Notes: generated from the sequence alone by a model not told the origin. Positions 8,737 to 17,118 are shown, counted from the stretch's first letter. The stretch is 64,000 bases of DNA from Bacteroidaceae bacterium (GCA_017622495.1 JAGAQY010000055.1:1-64000), one strand, 5' to 3'. A program made the numbers and translations.

Positions 8737-8809
8737 TGCGTAGCGGCAGAGCGTGGAACGCAGCAACGAACATTCACAGCTCGTCGCTGCAGGTCCTAAG
8801 CTCTAATGC
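8710..8809. repeat. 30-bp duplication of the pckA 3' end
   Basis: Positions 8710-8739, covering the last pckA codons and its stop, are repeated exactly at 8780-8809 with a 70-nt period. The 40 nt between them are not repeated. The second copy lies wholly outside the coding sequence, so it looks like the scar of a local duplication. Confidence 0.9.
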
Positions 8810-8826
8810 TATAGACAATATGAATG

Positions 8827-8868
8827 AATTACGGCTCACCTTCGGGTGGGCCGTAATTATTTTTTGGA
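8827..8868 (+). terminator. Rho-independent terminator of pckA
   Basis: A 14-bp stem (8827-8840 with 8845-8858) is capped by a TTCG tetraloop and followed by ATTATTTTTT. It lies downstream of the duplicated 3' end. Confidence 0.92.
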
Positions 8869-9024
8869 GATAATATAGCAGTTGTCCACTAACACTAAAA
8901 TCGGGTTGATGATATAACTGCAAAGCTGTACGTTGACGATGACGATAACAGGGCAGCAGAACTGCGGTTGAGACTCCCCCTCCGTGCAATAGGAAATGTT
9001 ACTGAGAGGAGCTTTCACCTACGG

Positions 9025-9112
9025 AAAATCGCACCTGCCATTCCGGAAAATCGCATGTCCCATTTTGCAAAATCGCACCTGCGTTTTCTGAAAATCGCAT
9101 GTGCGATTTTCG
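9025..9112. repeat. 22-bp-period AAAATCGCA array, copy 1 (four units)
   Basis: AAAATCGCA occurs at 9025, 9047, 9069 and 9091, exactly 22 nt apart, with unit tails alternating between CCTGC and TGT(C/G)C. The last 43 bases (9070-9112) are identical to 17350-17392, and the same word in reverse orientation forms the array at 53144-53229. The surrounding 586-nt gap between pckA and the ABC transporter contains no gene I can support. Confidence 0.9.
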
Positions 9113-9212
9113 GCCCCATTCCACCTTGGAGAATAATTTGTTCAACCACGTATTTCACGGATTTTTCGTCAATGCGGAATTCGAACAGAAATACATAGTC
9201 TGACGGAATATG

Positions 9213-9300
9213 AATCCGAGTAATCCGCGTAATCTGTGGTTAGAAAACAGCAAATATATTTGGTAGTGTCCTATATTCTCGTGTAGTCTGTGTTTAGAAA
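9213..9300. repeat. Solo fragment of the korA/korB-type repeat
   Basis: The stretch with AATCCG, TAATCCGCG and AATCTGTGG at 9213-9245 matches the right arm of the repeats flanking the GxxExxY gene, and a weaker version follows near 9272-9300. No GxxExxY gene is next to it, so this is a solitary copy. Confidence 0.65.
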
Positions 9301-9322
9301 AATGGTCGCAGAGGGATGTTTG

Positions 9323-11155
9323 CTATAGACTTTGCATGTCGTTGAGGCGCTTGTAGTAGCCGCCCTTGGCCAGTAGCTCTTCGTGCGTGCCGCGCTCTAC
9401 AATCTCGCCTTCGAGCATCACGCATATCTCGTCGGCATGGCGAATGGTGCTCAGGCGATGGGCAATGGCGATGGTGGTGCGCGACTTCATCAGGCGCTCC
9501 AAGGCTTCTTGCACCAGGCGCTCGCTCTCGGTGTCGAGTGCCGAGGTGGCTTCGTCGAGAATGAGTATAGGGGGATTCTTCAGTATGGCGCGGGCGATGC
9601 TCAGGCGCTGGCGCTGACCACCTGAGAGGCGGCAGCCGCGGTCACCGATCATCGTGTCGTAGCCCTGCTCGCTCTCCATGATGAAGTCGTGGGCATTGGC
9701 AATCTTTGCCGCCTCGATGACCTGCTCCATGGTGGCCCCTTCGACACCGAAGCTGATGTTGTTGAAGATGGTGTCGTTGAAGAGGATGGCCTCCTGGTTT
9801 ACATTACCGATGAGTGAGCGCAGGTCATGGATGGAGACGTCGCGGATGTCGGTGCCATCGATGCAGATGCTTCCTCCTGTGACGTCGTGGAAGCGGGGCA
9901 CAAGGTCTACAAGCGTAGACTTGCCCGAGCCCGACTGTCCCACAAGCGCAATCGTCTTACCCTTCTCAAGGGTGAGGTTGATGCCGCGCAGCACGGGAGC
10001 GCCGGGAGTATAGTGGAAGTCGACATTCTTGAACTCGATGCCCTGCTCAAACGAAGCAAGCGGGGCAGGTGCAGCAGGCTCCTTGATGGGATTCTCGGCA
10101 CTGAGAATCTTGTCCACACGCTCCCAGCAGCCCATACCGATGGGGATGTTGTAGAATGCCTTGGAGAGGTCCTTGATAGGGTTGAGGATATTGTAGAGCA
10201 TCACCAGGTAGTAGATGAAGGTGGCTCCCTCCATGCCCGACATGCCGTCGAGGATGATGTAACCTCCTGCCCACATCACGATGACGATGATGCAGGTACC
10301 CATAAACTCGCTGGCAGGGTGTGCGGCGCTCTGGCGTATGGTCATGCGCATCACTGCATTGCGATAGGTGTTGTTGATATGGGCAAAGCGCTCCTTCATC
10401 TTGCCCTCGGCGAGGAAAGCCTTGATGATACGCAGTCCGCCCAAGGTCTCATCGAGCTGTGCCAGCAGGGTGCCCCAGTAGTTCTGTGCCTCCTTAGACT
10501 TACGCTTGAGCTTACGGCTGATGGTGCCCATCACCCAAGCCAAGGCAGGCATAGCCACGAGCACGAAGAGCGTGAGCTCCCAGCTGAGGAAGAAGAGGGT
10601 GAACAGCGTCACGACGATGGCGATGGGGTTCTTGATGAGCATCTCCAGAGAGTTGGAGAGCGAGGTCTCGAGTCCGCTCACGTCGCTACTCATACGGGAT
10701 ATGATGTCGCCCTTACGTTCCTCGGAGAAGAAGCTGAGCGGCAATCCCATCACCTTATTATATACTTGTATGCGGATGTCGCGCACCACGCCTGTACGCA
10801 AAGGAATCAGCGTAGCTGCCGAGCCGAAGTAGCAGGCAGTCTTGAGCAGCGTCATCACAATCAATATCACTCCCGAGGCCATGAGCACCCACAGTGCACC
10901 GCGTGTCTCGATGAAGGTGTTCATGTAATAGTAGAAGTTGTTCTTGATGACATCGGCAATGTTGCCGTCGGCAAAGGTCATGTACTCGTATTGCGTGTCG
11001 CTCACCTGAAAGAGAATCTGCAGGATAGGGATGAGCAGGGCAAAGGAGAATACGTTGAGTATCTGTGCCAGCAGGTTGAGTGCGAGGTTGCCGAACAGGA
11101 ACTTCTTATAGGGCGGTATGAACCGACGGATGAGTGAGAGAAATTGTTTGATCAT
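9323..11155 (-). CDS. MsbA-like ABC transporter, ATP-binding/permease protein
   Basis: This is a half-transporter of the lipid/multidrug exporter type that works as a homodimer in the inner membrane. The N-terminal ~340 residues form the six-helix membrane domain. The nucleotide-binding domain follows with Walker A GQSGSGKST near residue 403, the LSGGQRQR signature near 507, Walker B ILILDEATSALD, and the H-loop in AIAHRLST. At 610 residues it is close to MsbA length. Its position downstream of a lipid A acyltransferase-like gene on the same strand suggests a role in flipping lipid A or a related lipid. Function as a drug or peptide exporter cannot be excluded from sequence alone. Confidence 0.9.
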   Translation of the reverse strand: MIKQFLSLIRRFIPPYKKFLFGNLALNLLAQILNVFSFALLIPILQILFQVSDTQYEYMTFADGNIADVIKNNFYYYMNTFIETRGALWVLMASGVILIVMTLLKTACYFGSAATLIPLRTGVVRDIRIQVYNKVMGLPLSFFSEERKGDIISRMSSDVSGLETSLSNSLEMLIKNPIAIVVTLFTLFFLSWELTLFVLVAMPALAWVMGTISRKLKRKSKEAQNYWGTLLAQLDETLGGLRIIKAFLAEGKMKERFAHINNTYRNAVMRMTIRQSAAHPASEFMGTCIIVIVMWAGGYIILDGMSGMEGATFIYYLVMLYNILNPIKDLSKAFYNIPIGMGCWERVDKILSAENPIKEPAAPAPLASFEQGIEFKNVDFHYTPGAPVLRGINLTLEKGKTIALVGQSGSGKSTLVDLVPRFHDVTGGSICIDGTDIRDVSIHDLRSLIGNVNQEAILFNDTIFNNISFGVEGATMEQVIEAAKIANAHDFIMESEQGYDTMIGDRGCRLSGGQRQRLSIARAILKNPPILILDEATSALDTESERLVQEALERLMKSRTTIAIAHRLSTIRHADEICVMLEGEIVERGTHEELLAKGGYYKRLNDMQSL

Positions 11156-11165
11156 GCTTTTTTGA

Positions 11166-11232
11166 AATTCTGAATTGTGAATTGTGAATTCTGAATTAAC
11201 CGGACGACTGTTGTCGTTTTCGTTATCGTCTT
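11166..11232. repeat. Short-unit repeats (GAATTGTGAATT-like) between two genes
   Basis: The 82-nt gap between the ABC transporter and the acyltransferase carries three overlapping GAATT(G/C)TGAATT words, then a run of TCGTTTTCGTTATCGTC-like words. No hairpin with a T tract is evident, so readthrough from the acyltransferase into the transporter is plausible. Confidence 0.55.
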
Positions 11233-11237
11233 CGTTT

Positions 11238-12113
11238 TTAAGAACGTTTCCACTTCCACCGCTTATGTGTCCAGAGCCACATGTGGGGCTGTGCCTTGAT
11301 GTCCTGCTCGAGCATACGCATATACTGTTTGCTGTAGCTGAACTCTTCGCCTTCGATGGGTTCGATGGGGTGGAGGGTTATCTCATAGTAGCCGCGGCGC
11401 ACACAACGCATGCTGCCGTAGATGAAGTGGGCACCCAGCTTTACGCCCATGACCTCGCCACCGGTGATGATGGCCGTATCCTGGTTGAGAAACTCCATCC
11501 ACTCCGGCTCGGGACGTCGCTGAGGACGCTGGTCGGCAATGAGTCCGAGCAGGGGTTGCTTGCCTTCGCGTATCATAGTGAGGATGGCACGCAGCGTCTG
11601 CTTCTGCGGTATGCCCACTGAGTTGAAGCGGCTACGCATACGATACATCAATTTGTCCATCGCCTTGTTGCTGAGCGGGTGGTATATCTGGCAGGCGGCA
11701 AGGTCGGGGTGTGTCCACATGGTGATGGAGATCACATACTCCCAGTTGCACTGATGCCCCAGATAGACAAAGAAAGGTTTGCCGTCGCCACGCAGCTGCT
11801 CTATAAGCTCGGGGTTGGTGAAGCGCAGGCGGCGGCGCATCTCCTCGTCGGATATGTGCATCAGCTTCACCGTTTCCAGCACGTAGTCGCAGAAGTGGCG
11901 GTAGAATTTCTTCTCAATCTCCCGAATCTCCTTCTCGGACTTCTCGGGGAAGGAGTTCACAAGGTTGTTGTGCACCACCTTGCGTCTATAGCCCACCACA
12001 TAATACACGATAGGATATATGAGGCTACTCAGCACATAGAGCACCCCATACGGCCAAATGGCTATCGCCTTTAGCGCAAAGGTAAGCAGGGCAAGTGTTA
12101 TCTTCTCTTTCAT
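11238..12113 (-). CDS. Lysophospholipid/lipid A acyltransferase family protein (LpxL/HtrB-like)
   Basis: This protein belongs to the LpxL/LpxM acyltransferase superfamily, which adds secondary acyl chains to lipid A at the inner membrane. A hydrophobic N-terminal segment (residues ~5-38) would anchor it. The catalytic HxxxxW/E-type block is visible as GHQCNWEY near residue 118, followed by the LIADQRPQRRPEPEW region near 190. The 291-residue length suits the family. It lies between a gamma-carbonic-anhydrase-like gene and an MsbA-like exporter on the same strand, which fits an envelope lipid module. The exact acyl donor and acceptor cannot be read from the sequence. Confidence 0.88.
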   Translation of the reverse strand: MKEKITLALLTFALKAIAIWPYGVLYVLSSLIYPIVYYVVGYRRKVVHNNLVNSFPEKSEKEIREIEKKFYRHFCDYVLETVKLMHISDEEMRRRLRFTNPELIEQLRGDGKPFFVYLGHQCNWEYVISITMWTHPDLAACQIYHPLSNKAMDKLMYRMRSRFNSVGIPQKQTLRAILTMIREGKQPLLGLIADQRPQRRPEPEWMEFLNQDTAIITGGEVMGVKLGAHFIYGSMRCVRRGYYEITLHPIEPIEGEEFSYSKQYMRMLEQDIKAQPHMWLWTHKRWKWKRS

Positions 12114-12123
12114 GTTTTTTTTT

Positions 12124-12235
12124 AGTCAACAGTCAACGGTCAATAGACTGGCTTCGCGGTGTGTGCCATCCGAATGGCGACTGTTCTCGGACTAGCCGAG
12201 CGTAAACATTGTCTGTTGACCGTTGTCCATTGACT
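12124..12235. repeat. Inverted repeat with (GTCAACAG)-type arms
   Basis: About 25 nt at the left (12124-12148, AGTCAACAGTCAACGG...) are the imperfect reverse complement of 25 nt at the right (12211-12235, ...GACCGTTGTCCATTGACT). The core holds GCCATCCGAATGGC (12165-12178) and a small CTCGG/CCGAG hairpin. Read on the minus strand the core gives CCATTCGGAT, close to the cores at 6679 and 55511. The right arm resembles the hairpin region at 28132-28156. Confidence 0.75.
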
Positions 12236-12236
12236 T

Positions 12237-12752
12237 TTATTCATTATACCACGAAGCATACATCTTGTAGTTGTGGGCAATCTTTTGGTTGATTTCCTTG
12301 CCCTGTTCGGGCGATACCATCTTGATGAACTTGGCCGGTACGCCTGCCCATAGCTCGTATGCCCCTACCTTGGTGCGGGCTGTCACCACACTGCCTGCAG
12401 CAACGATGGCTCCTTCGCCTATCTCGGCATCGTCGAGCAGTACGCTCCCCATGCCGATGAGGGCATAGTCGTGCACCTTTGCACCATGGATGGTGACGTT
12501 GTGCCCCACCGAGACGTGGTTGCCAATCTCTATAGTTGATTTCTGATACAGTGTGTGCAGTACCGAACCGTCCTGGATGTTTACACAGTCGCCTATCTTG
12601 ATGCTGTTGACATCGCCGCGCAGTACTGTGCCAAACCATATGCTGCAGTCGCGGCCCATCACTACATCGCCTATGATGGTGGCATTGTCGGCCAGGTAGC
12701 AGTCTTCGCCTATCTCGGGAGTGAATCCCCGAACTGATTTGATGAGTGCCAT
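12237..12752 (-). CDS. Gamma-carbonic-anhydrase-like hexapeptide-repeat protein
   Basis: This is a left-handed beta-helix protein of the gamma carbonic anhydrase/YrdA/CaiE group. Imperfect hexapeptide repeats run through most of its 171 residues (for example IGNHVSVGHNVTIHG and EIGEGAIVAAGSVV). Candidate zinc ligands are H66, H84 and H89; the 5-residue spacing of the last two is the family pattern. Activity as a true carbonic anhydrase is uncertain, because many close relatives have not been shown to be active. A good TTTG-N20-TACTTTTG promoter precedes it, and acyltransferase and ABC exporter genes follow on the same strand. Confidence 0.9.
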   Translation of the reverse strand: MALIKSVRGFTPEIGEDCYLADNATIIGDVVMGRDCSIWFGTVLRGDVNSIKIGDCVNIQDGSVLHTLYQKSTIEIGNHVSVGHNVTIHGAKVHDYALIGMGSVLLDDAEIGEGAIVAAGSVVTARTKVGAYELWAGVPAKFIKMVSPEQGKEINQKIAHNYKMYASWYNE

Positions 12753-12777
12753 ATTATTATATATGTATATGTCATTA

Positions 12778-12809
12778 CAAAAGTACTGGTTTTTTGGTCA
12801 AATGGCAAA
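12778..12809 (-). promoter_or_regulatory. Promoter of the gamma-carbonic-anhydrase-like gene
   Basis: On the minus strand TTTG (12809-12806), 20 nt, then TACTTTTG (12785-12778) is a full match to the Bacteroidetes promoter consensus. It abuts the stop codon of the upstream glycosyltransferase gene. It likely starts the transcript that also covers the acyltransferase and ABC exporter. Confidence 0.75.
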
Positions 12810-13802
12810 TTATGGTAGGTTAAATCTATTCCGTTGAAGGATAAAAGTAGACTCCTGCTTACTTAAATGTTTGTAATAGGCATATAGCTTTACAATAATC
12901 TGCATAGGTATCGCTGTTCGATATCGGCAATTAAGTTTGGTTTTTATGAGATCCTTTGCAAGATAGGGATATTTTTCAAAGAAATCATAGTTGTGCATAA
13001 TACTATGCTGTCCCGCCCTCATCAAAATACTTCCTGCTACATGCTCTAAAGGACTTCCCTTAAGATTGTCACGGTAGTGCTCGTATAAATCTAGCAGATT
13101 GGTTGTGGATGCTATGTGCCGTTTTCTCTTGTCTTGTGCACAGAACGAGTTGGGATTGTCCTTTCTGTAATGATATAGTGCTCGGGGAATATGTACAATG
13201 CTTTGCGCATAAAATATGATTTGCGACATGAGGTAGATGTCTTCATGCATACCTAGTAAGGGTATGTAGATGACATTATCGTCATAAAGGCTTTTGCGGA
13301 AACACTTGGTAACAGTGTATCCTCCAGTCTTGTAGTTGAACAGATTGATGATAAAATCGTTTTTCGTTGCCGCCGTATAATCTATTTCTTTCTTATAGCT
13401 TTTTCGGTTGCCATATTCTTTCACAAGATCAAAATAGACAAGGTCGGCATGAGTATCCTCAATAGCGGATAGTATGGTTTCTATAGCATCAGGTTCCAAC
13501 CAATCATCAGAGTCGGCAAATAGTATGTATTCTCCTACTGCATGTTCAAGCCCCGTCTCCCTTGCTTTGGGTAGCCCCTCGTTCTCCTTGTTTATGATAA
13601 GTATGTTGGAGCGTAAGTAAGGGAATTCATCTTCGATTATCTCAGTTAATATTTCTATGGATCGGTCTTTGGTTCCGTCATTGACGAAAATAAACTGTAC
13701 ATCAGTGTATGTTTGGCCTAATAACGAGCGAGTGAACTGTTCGATATACTTCTCAACTCCATATATGGGGACTATGACAGATAGGGTAACTCTTTTACTC
13801 AT
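12810..13802 (-). CDS. Glycosyltransferase family 2 protein
   Basis: A GT-A fold inverting glycosyltransferase that would transfer a sugar from a nucleotide donor onto a growing surface glycan. The N-terminus shows SVIVPIYG (residues 8-15) and FVNDGTKD (39-46). The metal-binding DSD lies at 97-99 in FADSDDW. The 330 residues include a C-terminal helical extension with no obvious membrane segment, so it is probably cytoplasmic or peripheral. It is the last gene of a four-gene operon, starting 3 nt after the Stealth gene stop. Donor and acceptor are not predictable from this sequence. Confidence 0.9.
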   Translation of the reverse strand: MSKRVTLSVIVPIYGVEKYIEQFTRSLLGQTYTDVQFIFVNDGTKDRSIEILTEIIEDEFPYLRSNILIINKENEGLPKARETGLEHAVGEYILFADSDDWLEPDAIETILSAIEDTHADLVYFDLVKEYGNRKSYKKEIDYTAATKNDFIINLFNYKTGGYTVTKCFRKSLYDDNVIYIPLLGMHEDIYLMSQIIFYAQSIVHIPRALYHYRKDNPNSFCAQDKRKRHIASTTNLLDLYEHYRDNLKGSPLEHVAGSILMRAGQHSIMHNYDFFEKYPYLAKDLIKTKLNCRYRTAIPMQIIVKLYAYYKHLSKQESTFILQRNRFNLP

Positions 13803-13805
13803 GAC

Positions 13806-14684
13806 TTACTTCTCATACTTAGACTGTTGGGGGAAGACTAACTCGAATGAGTGGAGGATGGTCTCATGCAAGCGTAAATATCTATCTTCGCTTAAGTGCA
13901 CGTCATTTATGCAAATCAGTTTTCGGGCAGGCTGCAAGAGGGCTTCCTTTACACTGCTTTCTGATGCCAAACCTACTGAAACATGCTTCTTTGATATTTT
14001 CTCGTTTACGATATGACCATTCAAATACATGTAATCGAGGTAGATATATTGATTAAGGTCATTCTCTGTCCTTATCCGAGTAAGAGATGCCAATATTTCA
14101 GATTCAGCCTTGCAATACAGTTCCTCACATACACTTTTTAGCATAGGTGAACATATATGCTGTGGACGAAGAAAACGGCACGAGGGACTGAGGCCTGACA
14201 TCTTCCGCGCAAGTCGGTCTGAGTTGCGACATATGCGTTTATACATATTGGAGGAGAACCAATGATGACTCATCCCTATCACCCCCTTCCCTTGGCGGAA
14301 GAAGTCTGTTTCACTGCACGGGAGCATAGGAAACATGTCGTCATTAAAGTATAAGAATTCTTCTCCAAGCCCCTCGATGCGATGCAAATGCATCTCTATA
14401 GGGTTGCAATTGAATGTGGGCAGATAGTCACGGGGAATGATGTCGCTATGCAATACGACCTTCACGGTCTGACGATTAATCCATTCGGGAATCTGGCTAT
14501 TATGGGATACTACCAAGAACACGTTTTTTATGAAGGGCATGTTCTTCTCTATTCCCCTGAACAGATATCGTAGTGTTCCCCAATCTCTAAACCGCTTTTC
14601 CAGTATGGGGGTATTCGTATGCTGCTCGTAATCTTGTTGCCAAACGGGATCAAGCCCATTGACATAGGTGATAACAATATCCAT
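13806..14684 (-). CDS. Stealth family (sugar-phosphate) phosphotransferase
   Basis: Stealth proteins transfer sugar-1-phosphates to make phosphodiester-linked capsule or surface polysaccharides. All the conserved regions can be seen in 292 residues: CR1 DIVITYVNG at 2-10; CR2 RDWGTLRYLFRGIEK from about residue 33 through the FNDDMF segment; a CR3-like RPQHICSPM stretch near 173; and CR4 ICINDVHL...FPQQSKYEK at the C-terminus. The protein is near the short end for the family but appears complete. It sits between LicD and GT2 genes with 3-nt gaps on both sides, so translation is probably coupled. A fragment of a second Stealth gene is found at 17119-17223. Confidence 0.9.
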   Translation of the reverse strand: MDIVITYVNGLDPVWQQDYEQHTNTPILEKRFRDWGTLRYLFRGIEKNMPFIKNVFLVVSHNSQIPEWINRQTVKVVLHSDIIPRDYLPTFNCNPIEMHLHRIEGLGEEFLYFNDDMFPMLPCSETDFFRQGKGVIGMSHHWFSSNMYKRICRNSDRLARKMSGLSPSCRFLRPQHICSPMLKSVCEELYCKAESEILASLTRIRTENDLNQYIYLDYMYLNGHIVNEKISKKHVSVGLASESSVKEALLQPARKLICINDVHLSEDRYLRLHETILHSFELVFPQQSKYEK

Positions 14685-14687
14685 AAG

Positions 14688-15509
14688 CTAATCGTTTCGT
14701 TTTCCAAACATTTCTTCGTAATACTCTCGACCATGAATGGAGCGCTTTATCTGCTCTACTGAGGGCAATTTGTTCCAATCGCCATATATCTTCGTGAGAT
14801 ATGCATTGGTATTGCCAGGGACAGGGAACATTTCGCCCTCGAACTCCATTGTTGATAGAGGGAATATGTCTTCAGCGTAAAAGGCACTTTTCCAGAACCC
14901 CGCACCAAGAATATAGTGATATTGCTTCTTGGGGTTTATCAGTCCTATCAGACGAGTAAACGGTATCAACAGTGCAAAACAAATCAATTCTACTAACCTG
15001 ATGCAAAAGCGTCGTAATAGTTTGTTCTTTATATATTGTGTAGGATGTTGCAAGTTCTGATAGAAGAATTTTCCCATATGCGCAGCAAATCGACTGGATT
15101 TCTCCATGGGGAAAATGTCAAAATAGATGCCTTTGTATTTGTAGTGCTGTGTGCGTACTCCTGTGAGGTGCTCCTTACTTTCCTTGCAGCAGAAGCGAGC
15201 GAATGGATTCACGTACTCGATATCGGTCTCCATGCACTGGAAAAAGTATTCATCGCTATCCCACTTTCTCATTACTCGCTTTAGCTTCTCGTAATCTTTT
15301 TTCATCATAGCGGTGTCAATGTCGTCATCCCATGGAATGAAACCTTTGTGACGAGCTGCACCTAATAGTGTGCCGGAACAAAGCCACCACTTTATATCAT
15401 TCTTTTGGCAAATGGCAGAAAATACTTTAAGCATTTCTACCATCTTCATCTGATCTCTTCTCAGAAGCGACCCTTCAGGGTTATATCGTCTTATGTCGGA
15501 TGGAATCAT
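14688..15509 (-). CDS. LicD family phosphotransferase
   Basis: LicD-family proteins attach phosphorylcholine or other phospho-groups to glycans and are nucleotidyltransferase-fold enzymes. The signature is clear: WWLCSGTLLGAARHKG at residues 41-56, followed by the metal-binding DDDID at 61-65. The 273-residue length is normal. The start ATG is 14 nt downstream of the GT4 stop, within the same operon. With the neighbouring Stealth gene this gives two different phosphotransferase types in one cluster, suggesting a glycan with phosphodiester decorations. The moiety transferred is not predictable here. Confidence 0.92.
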   Translation of the reverse strand: MIPSDIRRYNPEGSLLRRDQMKMVEMLKVFSAICQKNDIKWWLCSGTLLGAARHKGFIPWDDDIDTAMMKKDYEKLKRVMRKWDSDEYFFQCMETDIEYVNPFARFCCKESKEHLTGVRTQHYKYKGIYFDIFPMEKSSRFAAHMGKFFYQNLQHPTQYIKNKLLRRFCIRLVELICFALLIPFTRLIGLINPKKQYHYILGAGFWKSAFYAEDIFPLSTMEFEGEMFPVPGNTNAYLTKIYGDWNKLPSVEQIKRSIHGREYYEEMFGKRND

Positions 15510-15523
15510 TGGTTGATATGTCG

Positions 15524-16699
15524 CTAATTACTTGTTGTTGTCAATGTGTCAAACAGTAGTCTCCACTTTTCGGCAATGAAGTGTGGCGCATATTGAAGTC
15601 GTTTTTCTACAGCATTTTTTCTTATGGCATTCATCTCGTCCTGGCTCAAGGCGGCAATGTGCATCAATGTCTCGGCATAGGCTTGCTCGTCAAAAGGAGA
15701 AATTACAAAACCGCACTCCCCGTGAGGTGAAAGTATCTCCTTGATGCCGGATGTTGCACCGAAAGCGACTCCAATACAGCCTTGTGCTTGCGCCTCAGTC
15801 AATGCCAAAGGCCAGCCCTCGGACTCGGAGGTAAGGCATACGATAGATGCCTTTTCATAGTATCTGGCAACGTTTGACTGGTGTCCTTCAAAACTAATCC
15901 GTTCCAATCTCAATTCTTTGGCCATATCACAGAGCATCTTGTATGCTGGTCCGTCACCTACAATAGTAAGGCACCACTCGGGTAAGCTGGCTTGTATGGT
16001 AGACCATATCCGTAACAGCCTGTCTACCCTCTTTGACCAATTCTCTAATCGCCCGCAGAAGAGTATCATTTTTTCTTTCATGTAACAGACATGCTCGACG
16101 GGATATTCGGGATTTTCTATTACATGGATGTGGTTGTCTGCCTGATCAATGGCCAATGCTACCATCATCTCTCTCTTATAGGAATCACATAAAACGGTAT
16201 ATGCATCGCATTGGAGATAGTCATTCATTGTGCGCTGCATAGCCATTTGCATTGCCCGAGAGCCATCGGCAAATCGTTTTTTGTTGTAAAGATGCCACAT
16301 CAAGCTTCTCAATCCTCCCTTCTGTCTTCTATGAGTAATCACATAACGTTGCCAAAATGGTTCGCCATGGCACGCTAGAACTATTTTTACTCCAGTCCGT
16401 TCCTTGATTCTACGGATATTATGGATGGATTTTCCTACAGACACCAGTATGTCAATATTATCTGCCAAAAGAAGTTTCTCAATATGCCGGGAACGTACCG
16501 ACTGTATAGCTTGTGAGGGTATCAGCCGAATGGTTATCAGCCTATCAATGTCTTCCGGCATGAGGCTTGCAGCAATTCTTGTGGCATATACGAAGACTTC
16601 GTATCCATCCAAGGAAGACAGGTAGCGGGCTATATCTATTGTAATTCTCTCAGCCCCTCCCGCAGGAAATGAATTATGTATGAACGCAATCTTAGTCAT
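15524..16699 (-). CDS. Glycosyltransferase family 4 protein
   Basis: This is a retaining GT-B glycosyltransferase. The N-terminal loop FIHNSFPAGGAERIT (residues 5-19) and the C-terminal donor-binding part (FCGRLENWSKR, then the E-rich LTSESEGWPLALTEAQAQG near 300) are characteristic. I begin at the ATG at 16699, giving 391 residues starting MTKIAFIHN; a TTG three codons upstream is less likely. It is the first gene of the GT4-LicD-Stealth-GT2 operon. A TAnnTTTG box lies 33-40 nt upstream. The role is probably assembly of a surface saccharide; no polymerase or flippase is present in the window. Confidence 0.9.
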   Translation of the reverse strand: MTKIAFIHNSFPAGGAERITIDIARYLSSLDGYEVFVYATRIAASLMPEDIDRLITIRLIPSQAIQSVRSRHIEKLLLADNIDILVSVGKSIHNIRRIKERTGVKIVLACHGEPFWQRYVITHRRQKGGLRSLMWHLYNKKRFADGSRAMQMAMQRTMNDYLQCDAYTVLCDSYKREMMVALAIDQADNHIHVIENPEYPVEHVCYMKEKMILFCGRLENWSKRVDRLLRIWSTIQASLPEWCLTIVGDGPAYKMLCDMAKELRLERISFEGHQSNVARYYEKASIVCLTSESEGWPLALTEAQAQGCIGVAFGATSGIKEILSPHGECGFVISPFDEQAYAETLMHIAALSQDEMNAIRKNAVEKRLQYAPHFIAEKWRLLFDTLTTTSN

Positions 16700-16731
16700 G
16701 TGCCACAACCGTACAAAAGGATTGAATGATG

Positions 16732-16739
16732 CAAAATTA
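16732..16739 (-). promoter_or_regulatory. Putative -7 box of the glycan operon promoter
   Basis: On the minus strand TAATTTTG matches the TAnnTTTG consensus about 33 nt upstream of the GT4 ATG. A matching TTTG is not clear at the expected distance. The 16740-17118 stretch otherwise shows no gene. At 17058-17100 it carries a GC-rich GAGAGCCGAGTCGAG-type stretch that looks like an interspersed repeat or insertion scar. Confidence 0.45.
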
Positions 16740-17118
16740 AAGAAAAACTCTTGATTATAGGCTAGAATGAGGTGAAGAATTAGTATTCTTTGAAGAAAAA
16801 AGCCGACAGGTCAACTCTAGTGGATTACTATAAGTAAAAGATATCATAGAAATGCAAAGATGTTATATCTTCTTAGACTGTAGTTCCCGTGATTTTGAGC
16901 GAGAAGCATCTTTGGCTTGTATGTATAAAGAATTGCAATTCTAGCATAAACTGGCCGTTTCCCGATGAAATGGCGTTTTTTGAATTCTGAATGACGGGAA
17001 TGCTGCAGTATCAGGTGAAAAAAGTTTATTTTAGGGGTGGCAATGGCACAGCGCAGCGAGAGCCGAGTCGAGCTTGTTCAATCTCTGCCGAGCAAGCAGG
17101 CCATCTTAAAGCATAGCT

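Noticed and set aside
8774-8989. Small minus-strand frame after pckA
   Set aside because: Its similarity to the end of another minus-strand frame is caused only by the 30-bp duplication of the pckA end.
9025-9112. Possible CRISPR or BIME-type array
   Set aside because: The unit bodies are only two or three recurring variants, not unique spacers, and no cas genes are near. A REP/BIME origin is possible, but no REP-associated transposase is visible.
9827-11137. 436-codon frame opposite the ABC transporter
   Set aside because: It is antisense to a strong coding sequence with Walker motifs; its translation is His-rich low-complexity sequence typical of a shadow frame.
16400-16625. Plus-strand frame within the GT4 gene
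   Set aside because: It is antisense to a gene with clear glycosyltransferase motifs.
17058-17118. GC-rich segment as an insertion-sequence end
   Set aside because: It resembles an interspersed repeat, but there is no transposase frame, no clear terminal inverted repeat and no target duplication to support an IS call.
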